This document shows, piece by piece, positions 39,022-45,451 of a stretch of DNA of 47,741 nt (position 1 is its first letter; every line of letters starts with the position of its first letter). A program made the position numbers and the translations under genes. The DNA lies in contig CAZAOA010000005.1 of NCBI GenBank assembly GCA_964486765.1, forward strand, positions 1-47,741, read 5' to 3'. The notes under the pieces were generated by a model. It worked only from the letters and a program-made list of their open reading frames with translations, made no database searches and was not told the origin of the DNA. Source of the stretch: CAZAOA01 sp964486765. Its GTDB lineage: Bacteria; Patescibacteriota; UBA1384; XYA2-FULL-43-10.

Positions 39022-40413
39022 CTATCCCACTATTGAATGTATCTTATCTTTTATAGTAGATATATCGTCTTTAAGTCTTGGATTTATTGATAACTCAGAA
39101 TCTATCTTATTGCAGCCATGCATAATAGTTGTATGATCTTTTCCACCCATCTCTTTTCCGATCTCTGGAAAACTTAGGGAGATTTCGTGGCGCATCAAGT
39201 ACATTAGAACCTGACGAGGCATAACGATATCTTTAGTTCTTTTTCGACCCAGTATATCTTCCTTTGGAACAGAGTAGTACTTACAAACCTCTTTTATGAC
39301 CAATTCGGGCGTGATAATAGTTTTTGAAATTTCGATTATTTGACCCAAAACTTCGGCAGCCAACTCTTTTGAGGGTGCAACTTTTTTAAGCTCTGCCATC
39401 GCTATTACCTTAGTAAGTGCTCCTTCGAGTTCCCGAATAGATGATTTGATATTTTCCGCAATGAAATTAATAACCTCATCATTTACTTGTGTTTCATACC
39501 GAGCTGATTTACGCTTAAGAATGGCCGCTCTTGTCTCTATATCTGGTTGGCTGATGTCTGCCACCATTCCGCCCTCAAAACGTGTTGAAAGACGCTTCTC
39601 AAGCCCCTTGATAGCTTTTGGAAAGCGGTCCGCGGTTAGAACAACCTGTTTGTTATTTTGGTGCAGATGATTAAAAGTATGGAAAAATTCTTCCTGTGTG
39701 GATTCCTTTCCGGAGAGGAATTGGATATCGTCAATAAGCAAGATATCGACATTTCTATAACGATTTTTAAAATCCTTAGCTCGTCCTGACCCGACTTCCA
39801 CAGCCTGAATAAAGTCGTTTACGAAGGTTTCAGTCGAGACATAGAGGATCTTTGCATTTGGATTTTTATTTAAAATCTCTTGACCGATCGCTTGCATCAG
39901 GTGAGTTTTACCAAGACCGCTCTCTCCATAGATAAAGAGGGGATTGTAAACTGATCCGGGAGTTTTAGCTACAGCATCTGAAGCGGCGTGAGCTAGTTGG
40001 TTTGAGGGCCCTACCACAAAGTTTTCAAATAGATAAATGTTGTTTAGAGTTGAATTTTTGGGTAGTGAATTTTGAGTACTTTTTCGACCTTTTTTATCTC
40101 TCGGTTTATCCACAGGGTTGTGGATAACATTGGTCTGGTCGGGGATAACTGCTTCACCTGGACTGGGGGCTTGGATCTTAAACTTTACCGCATCAACCTT
40201 CTCTCCTGATTGATTTTGTAGAGCATTTTTTATCTGGTCTATATACTTTTTCTTTAGCCAATCTTCTACGAAGAAAGTTGGCACCCCTATTATAAAAACA
40301 CTCTTTTTATAGTCGATGATAAATGTGTTTTTAAACCAAGTTGTAAAGTTAGCCTTGGAGACTGTTACTTCGATCTCTGAAAGTGAATTTTTCCAAATCT
40401 TAACTTTGTCCAT
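39022..40413 (-). CDS. dnaA: Chromosomal replication initiator DnaA
   Basis: DnaA binds oriC boxes and opens the duplex. The 463-residue protein has the N-terminal domain I (residues 1-80), a variable linker, Walker A GESGLGKTHLMQAIG (about 160-175), Walker B ILLIDDIQFLSGKE, sensor and box VII residues, and the domain IV DNA-binding signature KDHTTIMHGCNKI. Two DnaA boxes lie inside its own coding sequence (40106-40114 and 40119-40127, in the linker-coding region) and another upstream (40458-40466), which suits autoregulation. Start ATG 40413 gives the usual DnaA N terminus. Confidence 0.98.
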   Translation of the reverse strand: MDKVKIWKNSLSEIEVTVSKANFTTWFKNTFIIDYKKSVFIIGVPTFFVEDWLKKKYIDQIKNALQNQSGEKVDAVKFKIQAPSPGEAVIPDQTNVIHNPVDKPRDKKGRKSTQNSLPKNSTLNNIYLFENFVVGPSNQLAHAASDAVAKTPGSVYNPLFIYGESGLGKTHLMQAIGQEILNKNPNAKILYVSTETFVNDFIQAVEVGSGRAKDFKNRYRNVDILLIDDIQFLSGKESTQEEFFHTFNHLHQNNKQVVLTADRFPKAIKGLEKRLSTRFEGGMVADISQPDIETRAAILKRKSARYETQVNDEVINFIAENIKSSIRELEGALTKVIAMAELKKVAPSKELAAEVLGQIIEISKTIITPELVIKEVCKYYSVPKEDILGRKRTKDIVMPRQVLMYLMRHEISLSFPEIGKEMGGKDHTTIMHGCNKIDSELSINPRLKDDISTIKDKIHSIVG

Positions 40414-40457
40414 AGGGTGAATTTAATGTAACTTAAGTCTACTTTATTTAGTGTAAG

Positions 40458-40466
40458 TTATCCACA
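40458..40466 (+). promoter_or_regulatory. DnaA box upstream of dnaA
   Basis: Exact TTATCCACA, 45 bp before the dnaA start codon. Probably a self-repression site. The rest of 40467-40570 shows no gene. Confidence 0.7.
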
Positions 40467-40577
40467 GGGGATGTCAATACTGTGCCTTGCAAGGTGATAA
40501 ATTCATAGACCAAAGTTCAAAAATCAAAATTATGGAAAATACTTTTTTATACGGTGTATATATTTCGATTATAAAAT

Positions 40578-40734
40578 ATGAAAACGAGTCCAGGCAGATG
40601 AATGCCTAGACCCGTGAGTTTTCGGTCGGTACTCCGTGGGGGAGCCCCTTCGGAGCACCGACCTTATGTTGATTCGAACTGCAACCGGTGGCACATCGGA
40701 GCACATCATAGGTCGTAGCTGCAGTATCGAATGC
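40578..40734 (-). ncRNA. Candidate structured RNA between dnaA and rpmH
   Basis: On the minus strand a consensus promoter (40741-40768) leads into a roughly 155-nt G+C-rich stretch with no credible gene. It contains a 13-bp stem (40624-40636 with 40651-40663) and a 12-bp terminal stem (40585-40596 with 40603-40614) followed by TTTTC. In both stems, positions that would be A-C mismatches on the + strand are U-G pairs on the minus strand, which shows the sense strand. A third long-range stem joins 40672-40683 to 40719-40731 (12 bp, one bulge). It does not match SRP, tmRNA, RNase P or tRNA as far as I can see. Class unknown. Confidence 0.55.
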
Positions 40735-40740
40735 AAATGT

Positions 40741-40768
40741 ATTGTATCAACCTAGATTTATTTGTCAA
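40741..40768 (-). promoter_or_regulatory. Promoter of the candidate RNA
   Basis: On the minus strand TTGACA (40763-40768), a 16-nt spacer and TACAAT (40741-40746). Confidence 0.75.
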
Positions 40769-40802
40769 GTAAATAAAAAAGTATTATCGCACAAGCTAAT
40801 TC

Positions 40803-40831
40803 TTGACTGATTATAAATTATGTGCTAAATT
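40803..40831 (+). promoter_or_regulatory. Promoter of rpmH
   Basis: TTGACT (40803-40808), a 17-nt spacer ending TGC, and TAAATT (40826-40831). It leaves a leader of about 110 nt that includes GATCTGTGTAAATTTGTGTA-type words. Confidence 0.5.
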
Positions 40832-40949
40832 TGTTTTGTTATACAAAAAACTAATAAACTAAAGAACTTAGGAATCGATAAACAGATGATCCAAAAAGAT
40901 CTGTGTAAATTTGTGTAAAAGATCCGTGTAAGAATTTCAAATTATCATC

Positions 40950-41087
40950 ATGAGAAAAGGAACTTTCCAACCAAATACAAGAAAAAGAGCCAAAAAACAT
41001 GGCTTCTTTTCTCGAATGGCCAAAAAAGCAGGGCGAAATATCCTTTCTCGAAGGCGTACAAAACAAAGAACAAAATTGTCAGCTTAA
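40950..41087 (+). CDS. rpmH: 50S ribosomal protein L34
   Basis: A 45-residue basic protein reading MRKGTFQPNTRKRAKKHGFF and ending RRRTKQRTKLSA, which matches L34 along its full length (KRxxxHGFxxRM and GRxxLxxRRxKxRxxLSA). It is part of the large ribosomal subunit. It opens the conserved rpmH-rnpA-yidD-yidC-jag run, but here a terminator and a STAS-domain gene separate it from rnpA. No clear ribosome site precedes the ATG. Confidence 0.97.
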   Translation: MRKGTFQPNTRKRAKKHGFFSRMAKKAGRNILSRRRTKQRTKLSA

Positions 41088-41128
41088 ATAGCTTTAAACT
41101 TTAAGCTATTAGCTATAAGCTAGTATAG

Positions 41129-41149
41129 ATACCCATAAGGGTATTTTTT
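41129..41149 (+). terminator. Rho-independent terminator after rpmH
   Basis: ATACCC, a 4-nt loop and GGGTAT, followed by six T. An AAGCTATTAGCTATAAGCTA word repeat lies between the stop codon and the hairpin. Confidence 0.85.
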
Positions 41150-41184
41150 GTTTTACCCCATAAAACCTTTTGCTGTTTGTGAGA

Positions 41185-41213
41185 TTGACAAAATGAAATA
41201 AATAATATAAGAT
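41185..41213 (+). promoter_or_regulatory. Promoter of the STAS-domain gene
   Basis: TTGACA (41185-41190), a 17-nt spacer and TAAGAT (41208-41213). Confidence 0.75.
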
Positions 41214-41252
41214 GATATGTTGAGTCGTCGAATCTGTGTTCGGAGGCAACCC

Positions 41253-41648
41253 ATGCCTATAACGACTGAAGTGACGGAAGATGGGATCGGGATCGTTCGA
41301 GTCGTTGGGGAGGTTGTCTATTATCCAGATGGCAATGTCATTCCTGATGGTCCAACAAGCACTGATGAATTGAGAAAAGAGCTTGATGGACTTATCGACG
41401 AGCATCAAGTCGCCGATATCGTCATCGACCTGAGGCTGGCAACTTACGTTGCCCCGCGCGGGTTTGGCCAGATGTTGGTCGTATTGTTCCGATGCAGAAC
41501 GCGAAGGGGAGACATGGTTGTTTCTGGAGCCGAAGGTTCAGTTTGGTCTGCGGCAAGCACCGTTGGGCTGGACAATGTCATCGACTTCTATTCGGACGAG
41601 GAAGCGGCGATTGCCAAGCTGACCGAAGACGGAGTCAAATGTGCTTGA
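41253..41648 (+). CDS. STAS-domain protein lacking the phosphorylatable serine
   Basis: A 131-residue protein with the fold pattern of anti-anti-sigma factors: strand GIGIVRVVGEVVYY, helix STDELRKELDGLIDE, strand ADIVIDLRLATYVAPRGFG, helix MLVVLF and strand GDMVVSGAEGSVWSA, ending with GLDNVIDFYSDEEAAI. At the site where the family has DSSG the sequence is APRG, so the regulatory Ser is absent. The start ATG 41253 has GGAGG at 41242-41246; an in-frame ATG at 41217 is weaker. Own promoter and terminator, G+C-richer than rpmH and rnpA between which it sits. No partner kinase or sigma factor is nearby, so a role in sigma control is doubtful. Confidence 0.75.
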   Translation: MPITTEVTEDGIGIVRVVGEVVYYPDGNVIPDGPTSTDELRKELDGLIDEHQVADIVIDLRLATYVAPRGFGQMLVVLFRCRTRRGDMVVSGAEGSVWSAASTVGLDNVIDFYSDEEAAIAKLTEDGVKCA

Positions 41649-41676
41649 CCTTCGACAACTTCACCAAAAACCCTAG

Positions 41677-41706
41677 CCCCGTATGATTGAAATCGTGCGG
41701 GGTTTT
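41677..41706 (+). terminator. Rho-independent terminator of the STAS gene
   Basis: Arms CCCCGTATGAT and ATCGTGCGGGG pair with two U-G pairs on the + strand, a 4-nt loop and then TTTT. Confidence 0.85.
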
Positions 41707-41728
41707 CCTATTATTTGAGAGTATTATG

Positions 41729-41737
41729 TGCTAATAT
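41729..41737 (+). promoter_or_regulatory. Extended -10 promoter of rnpA
   Basis: TGC followed by TAATAT (41732-41737), six bases before ATG 41744; the message would be leaderless. Confidence 0.55.
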
Positions 41738-41743
41738 CAAGTC

Positions 41744-42163
41744 ATGTTAAAGAAATTAAATCGCATAACCAGAGACAAAGACTTTAAAAAGATTTTTAAG
41801 CGATCTAAGAAGATTGATACTGAAAATCTCTCTTTGCGTATACAAAAGAGAGATGAGATCCCTCGGCAAGCTCGGGATGACAACAAGACTGGATCTGGCT
41901 TCAAGCTACAAGCTACAAACTACAAGCTACAAAACGGTCCTCGTTTTGGTTTTGTGGTATCAAATAAGGTAAATAAGCGGGCAACACGTAGAAATGCATT
42001 GAAGCGAAGGCTTCGGGCTGCAGTTCGTGAAATAATATCAAGTATTGATCCCAACATTGACGTTATAATTTTGGTTAAAAAAGATTTCGAATTTCCATAT
42101 AACTTTCAAACCATAAAGAAGCAGGTTGAAGAAGGCTTGAAAGAAATGACAAATTACAAATGA
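41744..42163 (+). CDS. rnpA: Ribonuclease P protein component
   Basis: Helps RNase P RNA mature tRNA 5' ends. The start LKKLNRITRDKDFKKIFKRS and the core FGFVVSNKVNKRATRRNALK followed by RRLRAAVRE match the family (RNR box). At 139 residues it is longer than usual because about 35 residues (roughly 37-70) are inserted between the first strand and the FGFVVS strand, encoded by two repeat types: a DEIPRQARDDN-coding palindromic unit (41850-41882) and a KLQATNYKLQ-coding word repeat (41901-41938). The insertion keeps the frame. Confidence 0.95.
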   Translation: MLKKLNRITRDKDFKKIFKRSKKIDTENLSLRIQKRDEIPRQARDDNKTGSGFKLQATNYKLQNGPRFGFVVSNKVNKRATRRNALKRRLRAAVREIISSIDPNIDVIILVKKDFEFPYNFQTIKKQVEEGLKEMTNYK

Positions 42164-42260
42164 CGAATTTCAAATAAAATATCGAAACCTAAATTTCAAA
42201 CAATTTGACATTTGAGAATTAGGAATTTTGTTCGTCATTAGACATTCGAATTTTGACATT

Positions 42261-42548
42261 ATGAAAAAGATACTAGTATTTATTATTGAATTGTATCAAC
42301 ATACTCTTTCACCTGATCATGGTTGGTTTAAAGGACTATATCCAGCTGGGTATTGTAGATTTACTCCGAGTTGTTCAGATTACTCGAAAGAGGCTATAAT
42401 GAAAAAAGGAGCCGTAAAAGGCTTTGTTGTTGGGGTTTGGAGAATAATGAGATGTAACCCATGGTCTCACGGGGGTTTTGACCCCGTTGAGACAATATCC
42501 AAGATACCTGCCTTGCCGGCAGACAGGCAAGAAACAAGTAATAAATAA
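42261..42548 (+). CDS. yidD: Membrane protein insertion efficiency factor YidD
   Basis: A 95-residue protein with the YidD hallmarks YQHTLSPDHGWFKGLYPAGY, CRFTPSCSDYSKEAI and RIMRCNPWSHGGFDPV. It helps YidC insert membrane proteins. The start is ATG 42261; the upstream in-frame extension lacks family similarity. The last 15 or so residues (KIPALPADRQETSNK) are encoded by a CCTGCC/GGCAGG palindrome (42507-42527), a repeat-derived tail. Confidence 0.95.
   Translation: MKKILVFIIELYQHTLSPDHGWFKGLYPAGYCRFTPSCSDYSKEAIMKKGAVKGFVVGVWRIMRCNPWSHGGFDPVETISKIPALPADRQETSNK
42507..42527 (+). repeat. CCTGCC/GGCAGG-type palindrome inside yidD
   Basis: CCTGCCTTGCCGGCAGACAGG is an imperfect form of the 20-bp palindrome at 18528-18547. 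It encodes part of the C-terminal tail of YidD. Confidence 0.6.
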
Positions 42549-42591
42549 ATCCCAATTATCAAAAACCAAATATTTAAATTGCTGATACTAG

Positions 42592-42612
42592 ATCCTGAAT
42601 CGAGTTCAGGAT
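42592..42612. repeat. ATCCTGAA/TTCAGGAT palindrome before yidC
   Basis: Two perfect 8-nt arms around a 5-nt loop, followed by GAC. A related ATCCC...GGGATGAC unit lies inside rnpA (41858-41882). Short palindromes of this kind are dispersed in many genomes. Confidence 0.55.
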
Positions 42613-42680
42613 GACAGAAGCAGACGCTTAGCATTTCTCCTCCTAATAAGCTAAAAAGCTACAACCTAAAAAGCTAATTT

Positions 42681-43586
42681 ATGATCGCATTTTTTAGAAC
42701 AATTCTATACGTTCCCTTTTATAACCTGCTGATTTATTTTGCCTGGATGTTTGGAGGAAGTGTTGGTTGGGCGATAATTGCAGTCACCGTAGTTATCCGA
42801 GTTTTACTCTTGCCAAGTTCTCTTAAGGCAACCAAAGCTCAAATTAAAATGCAAGCTTTGGCTCCAAAACTTGCACAGCTAAAAGAGAAATTCAAAGGCG
42901 ATCAGAAAAAGTTGAACGAAGAGACGATGAAGATGTACAAAGAAGAAGGCGCCAATCCACTAGGATCTTGTTTGCCGCTTCTGATCCAACTTCCAATTAT
43001 CTGGATTCTTTATAGAGTATTTTTAATAGGCTTCGACGAGAGTAAGTTTGAGATGCTTTATGCATTTGTGCCACAACCCGAGCATCTTCAAACATTTTTC
43101 TTCGGGATAGATCTTTCAATCCCGAACCTTTGGGTGTTGCCGATTATAGCAGGAGCTTTGCAGTTTGTATTAAGTTATATGATGCAGGCGAAGATTCCAA
43201 AGAATAATTCAAAATCGAATGATCCGGCTTCGATGATGACAAAACAAATGATGTATATATTTCCGATCATCACGGTATTTATCGGACGATCCTTGCCAGC
43301 AGCTTTGGCTTTGTACTGGATAGTAACAACCTTATTTAGCATCGTTCAGCAAGTTTATGTCAATAAGACCATTAAGAATGAAAACAACCGTCACAAATTT
43401 AGTCCACAAATAAGCACAAATAATAAAACTCCGAACGACAAAACATCAACAAAAAAAGAAGAACCATCTATAATAAAAGATGAGGCAGAAAAAAAGCCTG
43501 ATATGATAACAAAAGTTTTGAAAAAACGACAAGAGAAAAAAGAGAAAAAAGCCGGGGTTTCTGTTACGATAAGAGAGAAGAAATAA
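42681..43586 (+). CDS. yidC: Membrane protein insertase YidC
   Basis: YidC/Oxa1 inserts proteins into the inner membrane. The 301-residue protein has the hydrophobic core with VVIRVLLLPSSLKATKAQ (including the groove Arg), the cytoplasmic coiled loop KLAQLKEKFKGDQKKLNEET, NPLGSCLPLLIQLPIIWILY, and late helices with FPIITVFIGRSLPAALALYW. There is no large periplasmic domain, as in Gram-positive type proteins. The C-terminal tail is Lys-rich; part of it (RHKFSPQISTNNK) is coded by a CACAAAT word repeat (43393-43430). Confidence 0.96.
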   Translation: MIAFFRTILYVPFYNLLIYFAWMFGGSVGWAIIAVTVVIRVLLLPSSLKATKAQIKMQALAPKLAQLKEKFKGDQKKLNEETMKMYKEEGANPLGSCLPLLIQLPIIWILYRVFLIGFDESKFEMLYAFVPQPEHLQTFFFGIDLSIPNLWVLPIIAGALQFVLSYMMQAKIPKNNSKSNDPASMMTKQMMYIFPIITVFIGRSLPAALALYWIVTTLFSIVQQVYVNKTIKNENNRHKFSPQISTNNKTPNDKTSTKKEEPSIIKDEAEKKPDMITKVLKKRQEKKEKKAGVSVTIREKK

Positions 43587-43621
43587 TTTAATAGCTAGAA
43601 GATGACAGAGTAAAGCAATTT

Positions 43622-45430
43622 ATGATTATTTTTAGACGCAAATTTAGACTTTGGGTATGGATAATTCTATTTATCCTATTTTTGGCACTACTCTGGGCAT
43701 CATTTTTCAGAGGGGCAAAACCATCTTTTAGTGCTACTGGAAGCGTAACTTTGCAACCAGGGTCTGAGGGCAAAGACTCTACTGCTTTTGGTATATTGCC
43801 TGATGATCCTGGGAATTATACTACTTTGTGGTGTGGGGGTGGAAGCGGTAGCCCTCCGCCAGCTCGTTGTTACCTAGAATTTGACCTATCTTCTGTTCCC
43901 GCTGGAGCTACAGTTGATTCGGCTGTCCTTTATCTATATAAAATTGGTTGGTTCGGACCAATTGATTCCACAATAGATTTGTCTCTCCATAGGGTCACAA
44001 GCTCTTGGGATGAGGCGACTTTAGACATAGGTAATGAGCCATCGAGCAGTGGTTCTACAGAGACAACAACATCGGTCGGTACTAGCAACACTTGGTATTC
44101 TTGGAACATCTCTTCATTGACTAGCAGTTGGCAGACCGGTGCAGTGTCGAATTACGGTATGATGATAAAGCATCCGACTGAAAGTGCTGATGTTGGTAAA
44201 CAGTTATACTCATCTGATTTTGGGACAGCATCTTTGAGGCCAAAACTTGAGATAATTTATTCTTATACTGACCCCATCCCAGATCCTGACCCAGATCCAG
44301 ATCCTGATGATCCCTCTGATCCAGATAATCCATCAGACCCAAGCGATCCCTCTGATCCAAATAACCCTGATGATCCTAACAATCCTGATGATCCAAATAA
44401 CCCTGATGATCCTAACAATCCTGATGATACTACAGACACCTCTGTTGTATCATCACTAGCCAAGTTATTTCAGCAACCAGAAGGTCTAAGACTGCTTGCA
44501 AATGATATCGCTAAACTTGCATCTGAAAGTTTAGCCCTCCAAGTGTTTCTGGCTACTGCAGGAGGACTTTCGGTCATTTCCGCTCTAACAGTCGTAGCTA
44601 CATCTCTAGCGGCTCAAGTGGGGATAAAAGAGCTTTTATTTGTAATCATTAACTATATTTTAACTCTGTTTGCTGCCAAAAAGCGTGACAAGGCAGGACT
44701 TGTGTATGACCAAGGTTCAAAAGAGGCGGTTAGTGGTGCACTTGTAAACCTGCATGATTTTAAAACGATGAAGCTGGTGGCATCTGCAATAACAGATCAC
44801 AAGGGGCACTATTTCTTCACTGTAAAGCCAGGTGACTATGCGATGAGTGTGGTTAAAAAAGGCTACATTTTCCCATCTCATTTTGCTAAGCGTGAAAAAA
44901 CTTTAAACGAAGCGGTCTACTTCGGTCAAACAATGAAGATAAAAGGAGCTGCAGAAGCAATCAACGTAAAAATTCCGATTGACCCGACTGCAAAAGCTAA
45001 ATCATCTAGAACCATCATAAAGGTCCTAATGTATTCTAGCTTAGTCAGGATGACCATTATGATAGTGGGGACTTCGGTAAGTGTATTTGCTTTAGTGTTC
45101 AACCCAATATTGATTAACTACATAATGACTGCAGGCTATTTGATTCTTTGGGCGATGGAGTATTTCGTTCAGCATAGAGAGCTTAAGTTTTCTAAAATTG
45201 TTGATAAAGATTCAAAACAACCGATTGACCTTGCAATGACAAGAGTGGTTTCGGAATCCGGCAAGATTAAAAAAACCTATGTTACTGACTTTGGTGGAAG
45301 ATTTATCCCATACTTATCGGAGCGTGACGACTCGATAGTAATGGAGCGCACAGGTTATGTTCAGGCCAAGGAGAAACCCGGCAAGAGTGGTTTTGTTGAG
45401 GGACACACCTATCTTTTGTCTAAGAAGTAA
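43622..45430 (+). CDS. DNRLRE-domain surface protein, copy 1
   Basis: A 602-residue protein: membrane anchor (about residues 10-28, WVWIILFILFLALLWASFF), an outer beta-sandwich of the DNRLRE type (38-215; starts SVTLQPGSEGKD, with YLEFDLSSVPAGATVDSAVL and YGMMIKHPTES, ends LRPKLEIIYS), and an Asp/Pro linker (216-275). Two 36-nt repeats at 44357-44428 encode part of this linker. Next come hydrophobic segments (about 297-345), a CnaB-like domain (355-445, SGALVNLHDFKTMKLVASAI), another membrane pair (465-510) and a second CnaB-like part. From 44483 the sequence matches the next gene exactly by eye. It sits between yidC and jag, where no such gene is usual. Confidence 0.85.
   Translation: MIIFRRKFRLWVWIILFILFLALLWASFFRGAKPSFSATGSVTLQPGSEGKDSTAFGILPDDPGNYTTLWCGGGSGSPPPARCYLEFDLSSVPAGATVDSAVLYLYKIGWFGPIDSTIDLSLHRVTSSWDEATLDIGNEPSSSGSTETTTSVGTSNTWYSWNISSLTSSWQTGAVSNYGMMIKHPTESADVGKQLYSSDFGTASLRPKLEIIYSYTDPIPDPDPDPDPDDPSDPDNPSDPSDPSDPNNPDDPNNPDDPNNPDDPNNPDDTTDTSVVSSLAKLFQQPEGLRLLANDIAKLASESLALQVFLATAGGLSVISALTVVATSLAAQVGIKELLFVIINYILTLFAAKKRDKAGLVYDQGSKEAVSGALVNLHDFKTMKLVASAITDHKGHYFFTVKPGDYAMSVVKKGYIFPSHFAKREKTLNEAVYFGQTMKIKGAAEAINVKIPIDPTAKAKSSRTIIKVLMYSSLVRMTIMIVGTSVSVFALVFNPILINYIMTAGYLILWAMEYFVQHRELKFSKIVDKDSKQPIDLAMTRVVSESGKIKKTYVTDFGGRFIPYLSERDDSIVMERTGYVQAKEKPGKSGFVEGHTYLLSKK
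44483..45408 (+). repeat. 926-bp block repeated in the next gene, copy 1
   Basis: Aligns at a constant offset of 1791 bases to 46274-47199 with no difference that I can find by eye. It covers the hydrophobic segments and both CnaB-like domains. Confidence 0.85.
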
Positions 45431-45451
45431 AACGATTGGGAGTGGGTTCAG

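Noticed and set aside
40585..40663. tRNA gene in the hairpin-rich stretch next to dnaA
   Set aside because: No acceptor stem, T-loop or anticodon arm could be placed; the stems fit a different structured RNA with a terminator.
40595..40712. A short minus-strand frame (MMCSDVPPVAVR...) inside the candidate RNA
   Set aside because: No ribosome site, Arg/Ser-rich translation and overlap with strong stems whose wobble pattern favours an RNA.
44357..44428. CRISPR-like or satellite array in the first DNRLRE gene
   Set aside because: The 36-nt repeats have no spacers and keep the reading frame as Asp/Pro linker units.
44263..44463. Minus-strand Ser/Gly-repeat frame
   Set aside because: Mirror of the Asp/Pro linker repeats of the + strand gene.
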